Notes: a model not told the origin generated them from the letters alone. Positions 1 through 8,301 are shown, counted from the stretch's first letter. The stretch: 60,894 nt of DNA from Paenibacillus tyrphae (GCF_027925525.1 NZ_BSDJ01000042.1:1-60894), one strand, 5' to 3'. Made by a program: numbers and translations.

Positions 1-45
1 CCTATTTGTCTGAGAATTTTTACTTCTCGGGTTTCTAGACACTCT

Positions 46-64
46 GGCCGCCATGCTTGGCGGT
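46..64. repeat. Hairpin CCGCCA/TGGCGG left of repeat copy 1
   Basis: CCGCCA, TGCT, TGGCGG form a six-pair stem at 48-63. It closely resembles the terminator stem at 341-360 on the other side of the repeat, and both are preceded by a similar ACACT sequence. There is no T-run, so it is unlikely to terminate as it stands. It may be a decayed duplicate of the right-hand hairpin. Confidence 0.5.
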
Positions 65-71
65 TCAGGCT

Positions 72-332
72 ATTTAGAAAATGATTTTGACAAGAATAGT
101 GAAACATACGAAGGTGGGGTATCTACTGGAGGAGCGATAGCGTTCGCCTTTGTCTGCGGGAAATACCCGCTGCTAAGCGGCTTCAAATAAAAATTTCCTG
201 CAGACCCGGGGTCCCCGCAAAGTAATCGGATTAAGCTTCCTCGATTCAACTTCACTTTGTGGGGTGGAGCAGCGACCGGAAGTAGATACCCCACCCCATC
301 GTAACCTCTATAGCCTCATTTTCCCGCTTTCT
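72..332 (-). repeat. Structured dispersed repeat, copy 1
   Basis: This non-coding element has a second copy at 28331-28527 in the opposite orientation. A 15-bp perfect inverted repeat (GGTGGGGTATCTACT at 113-127, its complement at 281-295) encloses a second stem built from GTCTGC/GCAGAC and GGAAAT/ATTTCC, with a small CCGCT/AGCGG hairpin inside. The two copies differ in sequence but keep the stems, including a paired G-C to A-T change. Open frames over it (about 74 codons) come from the palindromes and are not credible genes. No transposase lies nearby. It could be a MITE-like element or a structured RNA family. Confidence 0.75.
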
Positions 333-340
333 CAACACTT

Positions 341-365
341 GACCGCCATGCATGGCGGTCTTTTT
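341..365 (+). terminator. Rho-independent terminator
   Basis: The perfect 20-base palindrome GACCGCCATGCATGGCGGTC is followed directly by five T residues. No gene in the window reads into it from the left, so it probably belonged to a transcript that begins outside the window or was separated from its gene by the repeat. Confidence 0.7.
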
Positions 366-423
366 AATTAGAATAAAAATGCTACCGGCTGTAAATGATA
401 TCCATTGTAAAGGAGATGAAGCC

Positions 424-573
424 ATGCCGCAGGATAAGCTGGAGAAGGAAACGGACGGAAATCCCGAAACGGTCTATGAGGACCTTACTTCACATGAACG
501 TGACGGATTTCGAACGGATGATACCCAGGAAATCGGAGATCGCGAGAAATTGGATGGATATTCGCTTGAATAA
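424..573 (+). CDS. Small acidic protein, 49 aa, unknown function
   Basis: The ATG at 424 follows an AAAGGAGATG ribosome-binding site at good distance. An upstream in-frame ATG at 352 lies inside the preceding terminator's run and has no such site, so 424 is preferred. The 49-residue product (MPQDKLEKET...DGYSLE) is hydrophilic, rich in Asp and Glu, has no cysteine, no signal peptide and no membrane segment, and is probably disordered. It is followed 15 bases later by a second acidic small gene with its own strong ribosome site, and both end at the terminator at 761-805. Small charged proteins of this sort are common among sporulation-associated genes of Bacillales, but I do not recognise the family. 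Confidence 0.65.
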   Translation: MPQDKLEKETDGNPETVYEDLTSHERDGFRTDDTQEIGDREKLDGYSLE

Positions 574-588
574 ATACAGGAGGTAACG

Positions 589-750
589 ATGGACAAAGAA
601 ACTCAAGCAGGCATGGAAAATCTTGAGACTACGGCGGAAGCGGCAGATTTATTGACGGTTCCCGAAGGCGCCAAAGATTATGTCGATATCATTGGAGACG
701 AAAATCTCGATCCCTATGGCAAGCCTTCTTCAAATGCGGATCAGCTATAA
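589..750 (+). CDS. Small acidic protein, 53 aa, unknown function
   Basis: The ATG at 589 follows AGGAGGTAACG, a near-perfect ribosome-binding site. The 53 codons encode MDKETQAGMENLETT...SSNADQL, strongly acidic, with no cysteine and no hydrophobic segment long enough to span a membrane. It starts 15 bases after the stop of the 424-573 gene and ends 11 bases before a terminator, so the two form a bicistronic unit. The second half (VPEGAKDYVDIIGDENLDPYG) looks like a short conserved peptide motif rather than random sequence, but I cannot name a family. The strong translation signal is the main evidence that it is real. Confidence 0.65.
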   Translation: MDKETQAGMENLETTAEAADLLTVPEGAKDYVDIIGDENLDPYGKPSSNADQL

Positions 751-760
751 AGCAAATGAA

Positions 761-805
761 AACAAGCCTGAGTGCAACCGAAATTGCGCTCTGGCTTGTT
801 TTTTA
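761..805. terminator. Bidirectional terminator
   Basis: AACAAGCC pairs with GGCTTGTT, continued inward by GAG/CTC and GCAA/TTGC around a short loop. The + strand has six T residues after the stem and the - strand has four. It separates the small acidic operon (+) from the convergent propeller gene (-) ending at 809. Confidence 0.8.
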
Positions 806-808
806 GTG

Positions 809-1909
809 TTATGCAAGAGCATAGAGGCTCACACAGCCATAATCCGTATAGACGGCGAGGTAATCCTGTGTAAAGGCAAGGGCGCAATTTTTCACGACAT
901 GCTCGACCTCAAATGCTATTGTCGGTTTCATGGTATGGAGATCGAACAGCTGAATCTTGCCGTAATTGTAAACGGCGAGCAGCCTTCGGCGTTCATGGAT
1001 TGCAAAGCTTTTTACATCCGGCGACATCCAGTCCTTACATCCGGTCATCGTATTCAGGTCGTAGCACTTAAGCGACCATGAACCGTACTGCTCCTGCGTG
1101 AACAGCAACCGGTCGTCCGGTGAAAAAGCCATGCTCGACGTCATCGCATGTTTGTCCTTTGCGATTGTGTGCTCCTGCATGGTCGTCATATCGACGGTTA
1201 CGATTTCGTCGGTCCGCGTACAATACGCCATCAGGCGGCCGTCGTGCGACAAGGCTGCGCAAAGCTGCGTGCTATGTCCGCCGTACTTCTCGCATTCCAC
1301 TTGTCTCGTATAGCGGACGGTACTCGTCCCCAGATCATAGACGACAAGGCTGGAATTATCGTACCAGAGTGCCGTCGAGCCGGATACCGCCAACGTGCTT
1401 GCCGGCATTTTGGGAGTGTATCGCTCCATCTCGCCGTTGCCCAGAGAAAGCCCGGCAATATGATGGTCAATATTCAACAGCAGGACGTTCTGTTCGGCAC
1501 AGTGCCACATATCGAAAATTAATTGCTGTCCCGGAAGCTCGTAGGTTGTTTGTTTCTCCCCTCGATCGTCCATGAGATAAATCTCTGCTTTTTCAAACTG
1601 GCCCACTACATAGCTGCAAAAGAACGCGTTCGTATCTTCCATCGCAGCCAGCGGCATAAACCCGGTGTAGCCGCCTCCGATGTAACGGTGCAGGACCGGC
1701 TGTCCGGCTCCCGCCTGCGGGTTATGCAGGACAAACCCTTTTTTCAGCCTGCTCCACGTTTCCTTCTGAACATACTTTGCCGCTTGCCCCGGTTCATCAA
1801 AGGCTTTTTCTTTGGCTTTGCCTCCGTTGCTTGAAGTGATAACTTGATTCCCGGTTTGTCGAATCGACCATGTTTTATTGCTGATTCTGTCCGTTAACGT
1901 TCTTTCCAT
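809..1909 (-). CDS. WGR-like N-terminal domain plus WD40-type beta-propeller protein
   Basis: This 366-residue protein has no signal peptide and is probably cytoplasmic. Residues 1-62 resemble a WGR domain: SNKTWSI near the start, then GNQVITS, then AAKYVQ and LKKGFV, although the WGR triplet itself is replaced by SSNGGK. Residues 75-366 contain WD40-like blades (ALSHDGRLMAYCT, AFSPDDRLLFTQ, AIHERRRLLAVYN, FTQDYLAVYT), each near a 'YDL' or 'FDL' strand. The ATG is preceded by GAGGATACG. It is the last gene of an operon with the genes at 1956-3641 and 3663-4631, 46 bases after the former. Propellers usually scaffold protein contacts; a role as partner of the two upstream proteins is inference. 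Confidence 0.7.
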   Translation of the reverse strand: MERTLTDRISNKTWSIRQTGNQVITSSNGGKAKEKAFDEPGQAAKYVQKETWSRLKKGFVLHNPQAGAGQPVLHRYIGGGYTGFMPLAAMEDTNAFFCSYVVGQFEKAEIYLMDDRGEKQTTYELPGQQLIFDMWHCAEQNVLLLNIDHHIAGLSLGNGEMERYTPKMPASTLAVSGSTALWYDNSSLVVYDLGTSTVRYTRQVECEKYGGHSTQLCAALSHDGRLMAYCTRTDEIVTVDMTTMQEHTIAKDKHAMTSSMAFSPDDRLLFTQEQYGSWSLKCYDLNTMTGCKDWMSPDVKSFAIHERRRLLAVYNYGKIQLFDLHTMKPTIAFEVEHVVKNCALAFTQDYLAVYTDYGCVSLYALA

Positions 1910-1955
1910 CGTATCCTCGCCTTGTCTATATCGCTTAGCATTCTTCTAACGTTGC

Positions 1956-3641
1956 CTAACGTTGGCTTTTCTTGGAGGATGCAGCCTGCACTAGCTCTGA
2001 CAGCAAAGCCCCCTTCTCCCCTTTGGCTTTGGCAGCGACAGCTCTAAGCTTCTCCACGCCGCCCCAAATCGCATAGACGATATGCTCCGCTTCATAAGGC
2101 TGAAGGCCGCGAACCCTGTCGAGCAGAAGTCTTGCATGGGCTTCCTCTTCCAGCGCTGGCTTAATCTTCAGCTTAATCGCTTCAGTGCTATGTAGCAAGC
2201 ACGTCACTAACGTGGGGATCGTCTCTGCATTCACGCCATACTGTTCGACGAAGGCGGTCGTAAAGCCATTTTGCACGGATTGATGCTCGTCATCCACCAG
2301 CTTCATATAATTCTCTACCAGCGCAAAATAGCTCCGGTCCGCCAATCCGAGGCCGAAAACGGCATAGCTGCCCGGCATGCAGCATTTCTCGCCTTCCGTA
2401 TCCGCATACCATTCGAACTCTTCCATTGCTGCGCGGGCATATTCCTCCAGCAGCGGGTGCAGCTTCGGGTATTCCATAGCGTTTGCGAAGAAACGATGTG
2501 TGCCCGACTTCGCCAATCCTTTGATGGGCAAGAACTGCTTGACGCCAGATTTCAGCTTAATCTGATAGTTTTTGGGAAAGCCTTGCTGCAGCAAGCGGCA
2601 AATAAACCGGAGCGCACGCGCGTAGCTCTCCTCGGCTTCCTGCTTAATGGTAATTGTTACGGTAGAGAAGACGTCATTGGCCGTGCATTCCACAAGCTCA
2701 TTGCGGAAATACACATCTTCCTTGGCAAACGTTCCGCTGCCTTCCTTCAGGTATCGGGATGCCCGGGCGATTCCCAGCTCGACGGCCCGTTCCAGGAAGG
2801 CAAGCCCCGTGCTTTTGCTGTAAGAAGGCTCATATTTGATGATGGACACCGCCGTATATAACAACAGCTCAATCGGCCCTTGCTCGGTATCTTCAAGCGG
2901 AATATCGTTTTTTCTCGTGTACTCGGTTTGGCGCCATTCATCCTTGCGAGTCTCGAAATAGCGGGGAAGAAACGTCTCCTCCACCCAATTCCGCAGAGCT
3001 CTCACGATATTCGAACGATGCTCGGCAAGCCGCTCTTTCTTCCCTTTATTCAACTCCAAAATGTTCTCGAACACGGAAATGATCCGCCCGGCATCCGGAT
3101 CGGGAAACAAGTTCTCGTCGAGCAGGTGTCTGGAGAGAAAGAACGTCTCCAGCGGCTTGGTAGGGTATTTCCCGTCGTCGAGCTTCGTTTGGATATAAGA
3201 TGCGATGGCATTCAGCAGCCGCTCCTTCTTCGCCTCGTTGATATGCTGGAGAATCGGGAGCGTCACTTCGCCTTCCTGCACGCGAAATTTTCCCCAGAAC
3301 GTAAAGTTATAATCGATTAAAGCCGGGGACGGAAGGCTGTCCAATTGCTGCTGCATGAATGCAGCCAAGCGCGGGACGATCTGCTCCCGAACTTGTTCCT
3401 CCGACAATAGCTCGGCAGGCTCACCCAACCGGGTCTTGACTTTCGGCGACAAGAAATCGAGCTCCGTGTCCGTCACGCTGACTCTGCCCTTGGCGTACTC
3501 CAGCAGACCGTAGTCATGAATCCCGACCTGCAGCGGGGTACGGTTCACAATTTGTTCCGCATCCTTATCGCCAATGAACACGAACCATTGCTCAATGGCC
3601 TGCTTCATTTCGTTGATGAGATCTTCGAGCATGCTATCCAT
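1956..3641 (-). CDS. Large uncharacterised protein, possibly DUF6138-type
   Basis: This 561-residue soluble protein has no signal peptide or membrane segment. It begins MDSMLEDLINEMKQAIEQWF and contains a long helical middle and a C-terminal lysine-rich tail. From memory it resembles the DUF6138 annotation seen in Paenibacillus genomes; I cannot confirm this. The ATG at 3641 has GGGAGG 12 bases upstream, and an ATG three codons later is possible. It lies between the DUF4261-type gene (21 bases upstream) and the propeller gene (46 bases downstream), so the three are almost certainly co-transcribed. The segment GDKDAEQIVNRTPLQVGI near residue 23 looks like the most conserved stretch. No catalytic motif is evident. 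Confidence 0.65.
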   Translation of the reverse strand: MDSMLEDLINEMKQAIEQWFVFIGDKDAEQIVNRTPLQVGIHDYGLLEYAKGRVSVTDTELDFLSPKVKTRLGEPAELLSEEQVREQIVPRLAAFMQQQLDSLPSPALIDYNFTFWGKFRVQEGEVTLPILQHINEAKKERLLNAIASYIQTKLDDGKYPTKPLETFFLSRHLLDENLFPDPDAGRIISVFENILELNKGKKERLAEHRSNIVRALRNWVEETFLPRYFETRKDEWRQTEYTRKNDIPLEDTEQGPIELLLYTAVSIIKYEPSYSKSTGLAFLERAVELGIARASRYLKEGSGTFAKEDVYFRNELVECTANDVFSTVTITIKQEAEESYARALRFICRLLQQGFPKNYQIKLKSGVKQFLPIKGLAKSGTHRFFANAMEYPKLHPLLEEYARAAMEEFEWYADTEGEKCCMPGSYAVFGLGLADRSYFALVENYMKLVDDEHQSVQNGFTTAFVEQYGVNAETIPTLVTCLLHSTEAIKLKIKPALEEEAHARLLLDRVRGLQPYEAEHIVYAIWGGVEKLRAVAAKAKGEKGALLSELVQAASSKKSQR

Positions 3642-3662
3642 ACGATCGTTCCGCCTCCCGCA

Positions 3663-4631
3663 TTATCGGTTTTCGTCATGATGTTGTCTGCCGGCGTAGT
3701 AAGGCTCGCCCGGGTCCAAGTCCAGCACGTAACGGCGCGGCGCGGCCAATGCATATTGATGTTCGCAGCGCCAGCGCTGCTGCTCCGTTACGCCGACCGT
3801 CTCGCCGTCCTGAATGACGTCTCCCCGGTTATACACGTAATAACCGAGATCACCTAGAACGGAGGCGACTTCCCCCGGCTCCATATCGTAAAAATGACAC
3901 TGCATGTCCGGCAGTCCCAGTGCGGCAAGACCGGTCGTGTCCATCAAAAACTCCCGGCGCTCCGTTCCCCTGCCCTGGACGTTATAAAATCTGACGTTCA
4001 TCGCCCCGTACAGCGTCTGCCCATCCGCCAGAGCGCTCTGGTACGGCCCTGGATCCACGATTTTGTCGCTTGCGCTCCAATAGAGGGCATCGCACGGGGC
4101 AACCTCCAGCAGAGCCCGCAGCGCATTCTGGAACAGCTCCAGCCGTTCTTTATAAGGAAGGCCTGCGGCGCAGAAATCGGTAAGCAGCACAGAATGCCGG
4201 CATGCTCCCACCGTCTCGCGGGCTTCGGGCCAATCCCACGCTTGCTGCAACGCCGTTTCGTACTTTTCCGGCTTCGTCTCTTCATTGGTCTGGAATACGC
4301 ACGTTTGCGCCGGCAATTCGCCTTCCGCATAAGCGACTTTATAGTTAAGATGGAAAAACATCAGCGTATCATTGCTTGGGTCCGGATCTTCCGCTTCCCA
4401 GACGGCAAGACCGGGAACATCGGCCTTGTCCTCTTCGTCCTCGGTATCCTCATCATCCGGGACGTCAACCTGTCCCGTGTAAGCTTCCATCTTCGCGTAC
4501 AGCGCCTCGCGGGACAGCTCCGGCTTCGTCTTGTACAGCAGCTCCACCATATAAACCCGGGCAAAGCCGGAATCGTCCTGCTCCTCTTGTTCGTTTCCAT
4601 CCTCTTCGAATCGGTCTTCCAGCTCCGTCAT
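3663..4631 (-). CDS. DUF4261-type domain protein
   Basis: This 322-residue acidic protein opens the three-gene operon. The N-terminus is very rich in Glu and Asp (residues 1-20, and again near 55-72) and probably flexible. Residues 24-180 read like an alpha/beta domain with VYMVELLYKTKPELS. The C-terminal part, with MDTTGLAALGLPDMQCHFYD, then GEVASVLGDLGYYVYNRGDV, has the layout of the DUF4261 domain found in Firmicutes and Proteobacteria, whose function is unknown. ATG at 4631 follows AGAGGAGCGAACGAA. DUF4261 proteins are often found near SMI1/KNR4 and other immunity-like proteins; one SMI1/KNR4 gene lies at 49.6 kb, but no toxin is visible here. Confidence 0.65.
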   Translation of the reverse strand: MTELEDRFEEDGNEQEEQDDSGFARVYMVELLYKTKPELSREALYAKMEAYTGQVDVPDDEDTEDEEDKADVPGLAVWEAEDPDPSNDTLMFFHLNYKVAYAEGELPAQTCVFQTNEETKPEKYETALQQAWDWPEARETVGACRHSVLLTDFCAAGLPYKERLELFQNALRALLEVAPCDALYWSASDKIVDPGPYQSALADGQTLYGAMNVRFYNVQGRGTERREFLMDTTGLAALGLPDMQCHFYDMEPGEVASVLGDLGYYVYNRGDVIQDGETVGVTEQQRWRCEHQYALAAPRRYVLDLDPGEPYYAGRQHHDENR

Positions 4632-4931
4632 TTCGTTCGCTCCTCTTGTTCGTTATCTATTCAAACCGCGGTCATACTTGCAGAACCGTTCCGTCCTCCA
4701 CCAAGAGGTCCGAAGCTCCCGGTACGGCTCTTTCATTATTCCATTCAAACGATTCCGATGACAAGTTATGCCATTGTTTTTGAACCGATAGACTTACAAA
4801 CCGACGAACTATACGCCTATTATCCTGTTTTTGCAAGAGAGAACTGAAACGAAAGGCATATATTTTTATGACATTATTCGACAAAATTATAGACCATAGA
4901 TCCCCATACAGAACTGAATCGCAGCTACAAA
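4632..4931. other. Intergenic region with possible gene remnant
   Basis: No convincing gene lies here. The - strand frame ending at 4672 finishes with ESFEWNNERAVPGASDLL and a few more residues, which looks more protein-like than the frame upstream of it. It may be the 3' relic of a lost gene. The leader of the 3663-4631 operon must lie here, but no clear -35/-10 pair was found. Confidence 0.3.
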
Positions 4932-4978
4932 AAATGAACCGGCTGAAGGACTGTGCCTCCGGCCGGCTCGTATTTTTT
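4932..4978. terminator. Terminator after VOC gene
   Basis: GAGCCGGC/GCCGGTTC forms an eight-base stem around an 18-base loop, with T-rich sequence on both sides (CATTTTTT on the - strand, TATTTTTT on the + strand). It stands 17 bases past the stop of the VOC gene ending at 4995. Confidence 0.6.
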
Positions 4979-4994
4979 CTTATCGCAGCTTCAC

Positions 4995-5345
4995 TTAAGA
5001 GAGGACCTCCACGGTAAAACCGCCCGGGGCTTTCACGTAGAACGTCCATCCATGCGATCTTTGCGGCGGCTTAACATCGAATCCGTCGTCCTTCATCCTT
5101 TGGTTGATCTCATTCACCTTCTCTTCGCTCTCTTGAATGAAGCCGATATGAAACGTCTTAGGGTACTGAACCTCGGCTCCTTTCATTAATGTGATCACCA
5201 TTCCGTTATCGTCAAACAGCACCGCGAATGAACTGCCACGCGCATCTCCGCTCGTATCCATCGGCTTGAGTCCGAAATAAGTTTCCAGAAACTGTTGAGC
5301 GGCCGGCACGTCCGTGACCGTCAAATTGATATGATTCAGTTTCAT
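4995..5345 (-). CDS. VOC (glyoxalase/bleomycin-resistance fold) family protein
   Basis: The 116-residue protein starts MKLNHINLTVTDVPAAQQFL and ends in a GGFTVEVLS strand, which is the single-domain vicinal-oxygen-chelate pattern: a first beta strand with a metal-ligand-type His (H5), a helix, FAVLFDDNGMVITLM, a second half with FHIGFI (His), and a final Glu in the FTVEV strand. The family includes glyoxalase I, dioxygenases and drug-binding proteins; the substrate cannot be told. The frame runs open to 5402, but the ATG at 5345 is preferred because AAAGGATGG lies upstream and the family begins with this strand. Confidence 0.8.
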   Translation of the reverse strand: MKLNHINLTVTDVPAAQQFLETYFGLKPMDTSGDARGSSFAVLFDDNGMVITLMKGAEVQYPKTFHIGFIQESEEKVNEINQRMKDDGFDVKPPQRSHGWTFYVKAPGGFTVEVLS

Positions 5346-5501
5346 CACATCCACCATCCTTTGGTTAAAAAGTTGATTTCTCCTAAATCGTATCACATTC
5401 ATGCAAATGATAACTTTTTCGCGGTTTGTTGTTGAATGATGTGTGAAAACCCGTCATGTGATTGAATCTATTTCATCATGGATTAAATCTGCTTGATGCA
5501 A

Positions 5502-5530
5502 TTGTCCTATTTTCCTATTGATGGTAGAAT
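5502..5530 (+). promoter_or_regulatory. Sigma-A-type promoter of YHYH protein gene
   Basis: TTGTCC and TAGAAT are separated by exactly 17 bases, 38 bases before the start at 5569. The surrounding region is AT-rich. Confidence 0.55.
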
Positions 5531-5568
5531 TATAAGAAGATAGAACTACATAGTAGGGGGTCATGTTC

Positions 5569-6258
5569 ATGAAACTAAAACAAGCCGTTGTAGGGATTGC
5601 TCTGTTCAGTCTTACGTTCTCGTCGATCGCATCGATCGCAAGCGCTCATCCCGGCAGAACGGATAAAAATGGAGGGCACACGTGCAGAACCAATTGTGCA
5701 AAATGGGGGCTTGAAGACGGCGAGTATCATTATCATAATGGAGGAAGCGGCACTAGCGACAGCTCTGGCAGCAAGTCAAGCTCGCCGAAGGCGACTCCCT
5801 CTTCCCCGGCAAATGAAGAAATCCCTGATGGCATGATCAAGGTGAATCTGCCCGCTTTCAAGGTCTATGTAAATAATCAGGAAGTTTCCAATGCTTCTGC
5901 GCAGTATCCGGTCATTACCTACAAAGACATTACCTACTTCCCGATGACTTGGAGCTACACGCAGGCTTTGGGACTCGAAACCAAGTGGGATAAAGAGACG
6001 GGATTCGTGATCCGGAAGACAGCCAACAAAGCAGCCAAACTGAATCCCGACCTTGGCACCCCGCCTGCAAAGCTGTATGCCAAGCTTCCCGATTTCAACG
6101 TATTTGTAAACGATGCCTGGTTTGACAACTCGACAGAAGCGTATCCGCTGCTTGTTTTAAATGATGTGACCTATTTCCCGATGACCTGGAAATTGGCTGT
6201 CGAGGACTTAGGCTTGACGACAAAGTTTGAAAATAACGCCTTTTACATCTCGAAGTAA
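5569..6258 (+). CDS. Secreted YHYH-domain protein with two tandem homologous modules
   Basis: The start at ATG 5569 is preferred over 5563 because GGGGG lies eight bases before it. MKLKQAVVGIALFSLTFSS... ends in SIASA|HP, a clear signal peptide. The mature N-terminus carries HPGRTDKNGGHTCRTNCAKW then EYHYHNGG, the His/Cys-rich YHYH-type motif found in secreted Firmicute proteins with nuclease-like or surface roles. After a Ser/Pro linker come two similar modules, one about residues 92-145 and one about 160-225, each with 'F.V.VN', 'YP', and then 'TYFPMTW' followed by 'LGL.TK(W/F)', like the stress-response/copper-amine-oxidase N-terminal repeats of Paenibacillus. It has its own promoter and terminator. 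The function is unknown. Confidence 0.75.
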   Translation: MKLKQAVVGIALFSLTFSSIASIASAHPGRTDKNGGHTCRTNCAKWGLEDGEYHYHNGGSGTSDSSGSKSSSPKATPSSPANEEIPDGMIKVNLPAFKVYVNNQEVSNASAQYPVITYKDITYFPMTWSYTQALGLETKWDKETGFVIRKTANKAAKLNPDLGTPPAKLYAKLPDFNVFVNDAWFDNSTEAYPLLVLNDVTYFPMTWKLAVEDLGLTTKFENNAFYISK

Positions 6259-6285
6259 GGCTGCCATCAGGCGGCTCTGGACGAG

Positions 6286-6327
6286 AAAAAGTGCCTCTCC
6301 CCGCGGGGATGGCACTTTTCCTTTTTT
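6286..6327. terminator. Bidirectional terminator
   Basis: AAAAGTGCC pairs with GGCACTTTT, with an inner CCCCGCGGGG. T-runs follow on both strands. It ends the YHYH gene (+) and the PL6 gene (-), which converge here. Confidence 0.85.
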
Positions 6328-6350
6328 CTGCGGCAAATGTAAAATTGAAA

Positions 6351-8246
6351 TTATGGCGCGTCCGGCCCTACGTCGGTCTTCTGCAACGGGCGATTCTTGA
6401 AGGACGAAGCCGTGGAAAATTCGTCCGCTCCGATATCATGGGCGGAGGAACGAACTTCGCCATCCATATCTTCCTTGATATAGCTGTACGTTCCAACTGC
6501 AGTGTCAATCGCCGCCTTACTGGCGGAGGATAATTTTTGCAATCCGTTCACGGTTTGAAATATCGGGTCGGCGTTGCGAATCTCCGAAGCCGTTCTCGAT
6601 TTATTGCTCAGCGTGCTGCCATACCCGAGGTTGCCTTTGAATACGGTGTTGCTGGTGGCCGCTTCGTTATAAAGCGTCCCCGTGGAATTTTTCACGATGT
6701 TGTTTGCCACGACGCTGTCTTGAGGAGCGTATGCCTTCCCTGACCCGATAACAATACCCGCCTTGCTGCCTACGATCGTATTGTTGACGACTTGGGCGCG
6801 GTAAATTTTCCAATGCGCTTTCAATTCGTCGCTCGTCGGATTGGGCGGATACCCGCCGGTGCCGCCGTCAAAGCTGCCGCTATCGAGATGGATGGCCGTC
6901 CCGGTAAGCTTCTCGAAGTAGTTGTTGTAAATTTTATGGTCGTTGCCATACACCCGAATTCCCGATTGCTCCATTCCCTTTTTCTCCGGTTCTACGCCGT
7001 CGCCAAGGAAGAAGTTCCCGTAAAACTCGTTGTTATGGCCGTGCCGCGAAGTAAGTCCTCCTTTTGAGGTTTTGAAGGTATTGTAGCGGACCGTGTTACC
7101 GCTGCTTTTGACGGAGACGATTTCGGGCTCGCCGTCGCAATTCTCGAACAGATTGTATTGAATGGTGTTGTACCCGTTGGACAACGAGACTTTGGATAGC
7201 CCCAGACGTATCGTTTCCTTGCCGTTGTCTACCCACGGGCCGACATCATGGAAGTAGTTGTATTCGATCACGTCGTACTGCGAGATGTTCCCCTTGCCGT
7301 CGCCTTCGTAGGCAATAAGCGGATTCGTGTCGTTCTTGGGACCAAAATCATTATGGTCGATTCGGTTGTGATGGCTGTTCGCTCCGCTCACCTGCAGCCA
7401 GATCAAGTCTTTTCCGGTTGCCGGCAAAGCGAATTGATTTCGGGTCACCCGAATATTGTTGGAGCCGTCCAAGAGGAGCGCCGTGTTGCCGGTGTTCGTA
7501 AACTTCAAGCCCTCAATCGTAACGTAGGACGATTTTTGAATTTTGAGCGATGCTCCGCCGGAAATGACGGCCTGACCCGGATTTGCCGCTTTGATCGTAA
7601 TCGGGCTGTTCGCCGTGCCGTTCTTGCCGCTCACGACGAAGGGAGCATCCTGCGTGTAGGTACCGTCGGCGAGCACAATCGTCGTGCCGGGAACCGCTTT
7701 GCCAATGGCCGCAGTCAGCTCGGCAGAGGTGGAAACCAGCACACCTTCGCCACTTTCGGCACCCTCCCCATAAATCTCCACTTCGGTGTAGCTGTTCCAG
7801 GCATTAGCCGAGTTGCCGTGCCCAATAATTTTTACGTACCGGGCCGCATTGACATCGGGAAAATCAAAGGTTTGCAGACCTGCATTCAAACTGCTGGTCA
7901 CATTCGCCTTAACCGTCTTAAAGCTCACATTGTCGGTCGAGGTTTGAATATCGAACTTGGAGGTTCTGGAATCTCCGTTTAGAAATGCCATTTTCAAATA
8001 GCTGACCTTCTTGTTGGCGCCTAGATCGAATTTGATCCATTCCCCGTCACCGTTGGCGGACCAGCGCGTGGCCAGATTGCCGTCTACCGCATTGGCAGGA
8101 ACGTTGCCGTCGTCCTTACTCGCCGTTACGGCAGATGCCGGAAACGGCAGCTTGGCATCCGCTGCATAACCGGGTGCGTCAGGAACAAGTGTAAGCAGCA
8201 AGCAAGTGCATGCCAAAACCGAAAACCGCTTTGTTTGTCTTATCAT
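6351..8246 (-). CDS. Secreted PL6-family polysaccharide lyase with F5/8 type C domain
   Basis: ATG at 8246 follows AAGGAGAGATGAA; the open frame extends to 8324 without such a site. MIRQTKRFSVLACTCLLLTL...GYAA is a signal peptide. Residues 33-162 form a discoidin-like (F5/8 type C) carbohydrate-binding module (AVDGNLATRWSANGDGEWIKFDLG; ARYVKIIG). Residues 165-600 are a right-handed beta-helix of polysaccharide lyase family 6. The pair K380 (EIVSVK) and R401 (SRHG) is 21 residues apart, the same spacing as the catalytic Lys250 and Arg271 of chondroitinase B, and GNFFLGDG follows as in the family. Known PL6 members cut alginate or dermatan sulfate by beta-elimination. It has its own promoter (8302-8330) with an AraC-type box and stands at the end of locus 1. 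Confidence 0.88.
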   Translation of the reverse strand: MIRQTKRFSVLACTCLLLTLVPDAPGYAADAKLPFPASAVTASKDDGNVPANAVDGNLATRWSANGDGEWIKFDLGANKKVSYLKMAFLNGDSRTSKFDIQTSTDNVSFKTVKANVTSSLNAGLQTFDFPDVNAARYVKIIGHGNSANAWNSYTEVEIYGEGAESGEGVLVSTSAELTAAIGKAVPGTTIVLADGTYTQDAPFVVSGKNGTANSPITIKAANPGQAVISGGASLKIQKSSYVTIEGLKFTNTGNTALLLDGSNNIRVTRNQFALPATGKDLIWLQVSGANSHHNRIDHNDFGPKNDTNPLIAYEGDGKGNISQYDVIEYNYFHDVGPWVDNGKETIRLGLSKVSLSNGYNTIQYNLFENCDGEPEIVSVKSSGNTVRYNTFKTSKGGLTSRHGHNNEFYGNFFLGDGVEPEKKGMEQSGIRVYGNDHKIYNNYFEKLTGTAIHLDSGSFDGGTGGYPPNPTSDELKAHWKIYRAQVVNNTIVGSKAGIVIGSGKAYAPQDSVVANNIVKNSTGTLYNEAATSNTVFKGNLGYGSTLSNKSRTASEIRNADPIFQTVNGLQKLSSASKAAIDTAVGTYSYIKEDMDGEVRSSAHDIGADEFSTASSFKNRPLQKTDVGPDAP

Positions 8247-8301
8247 TTCATCTCTCCTTCGTTTCCTTCGTTTTTTAAATTGCAGAGTGCACTCCGGTTT
8301 T

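Noticed and set aside
70..294. Possible 74-residue protein on the - strand, similar to a frame at 28369-28695
   Set aside because: The similarity is explained by the repeat itself. The frame crosses palindromes and ends at different places in the two copies, so it is not a conserved gene.
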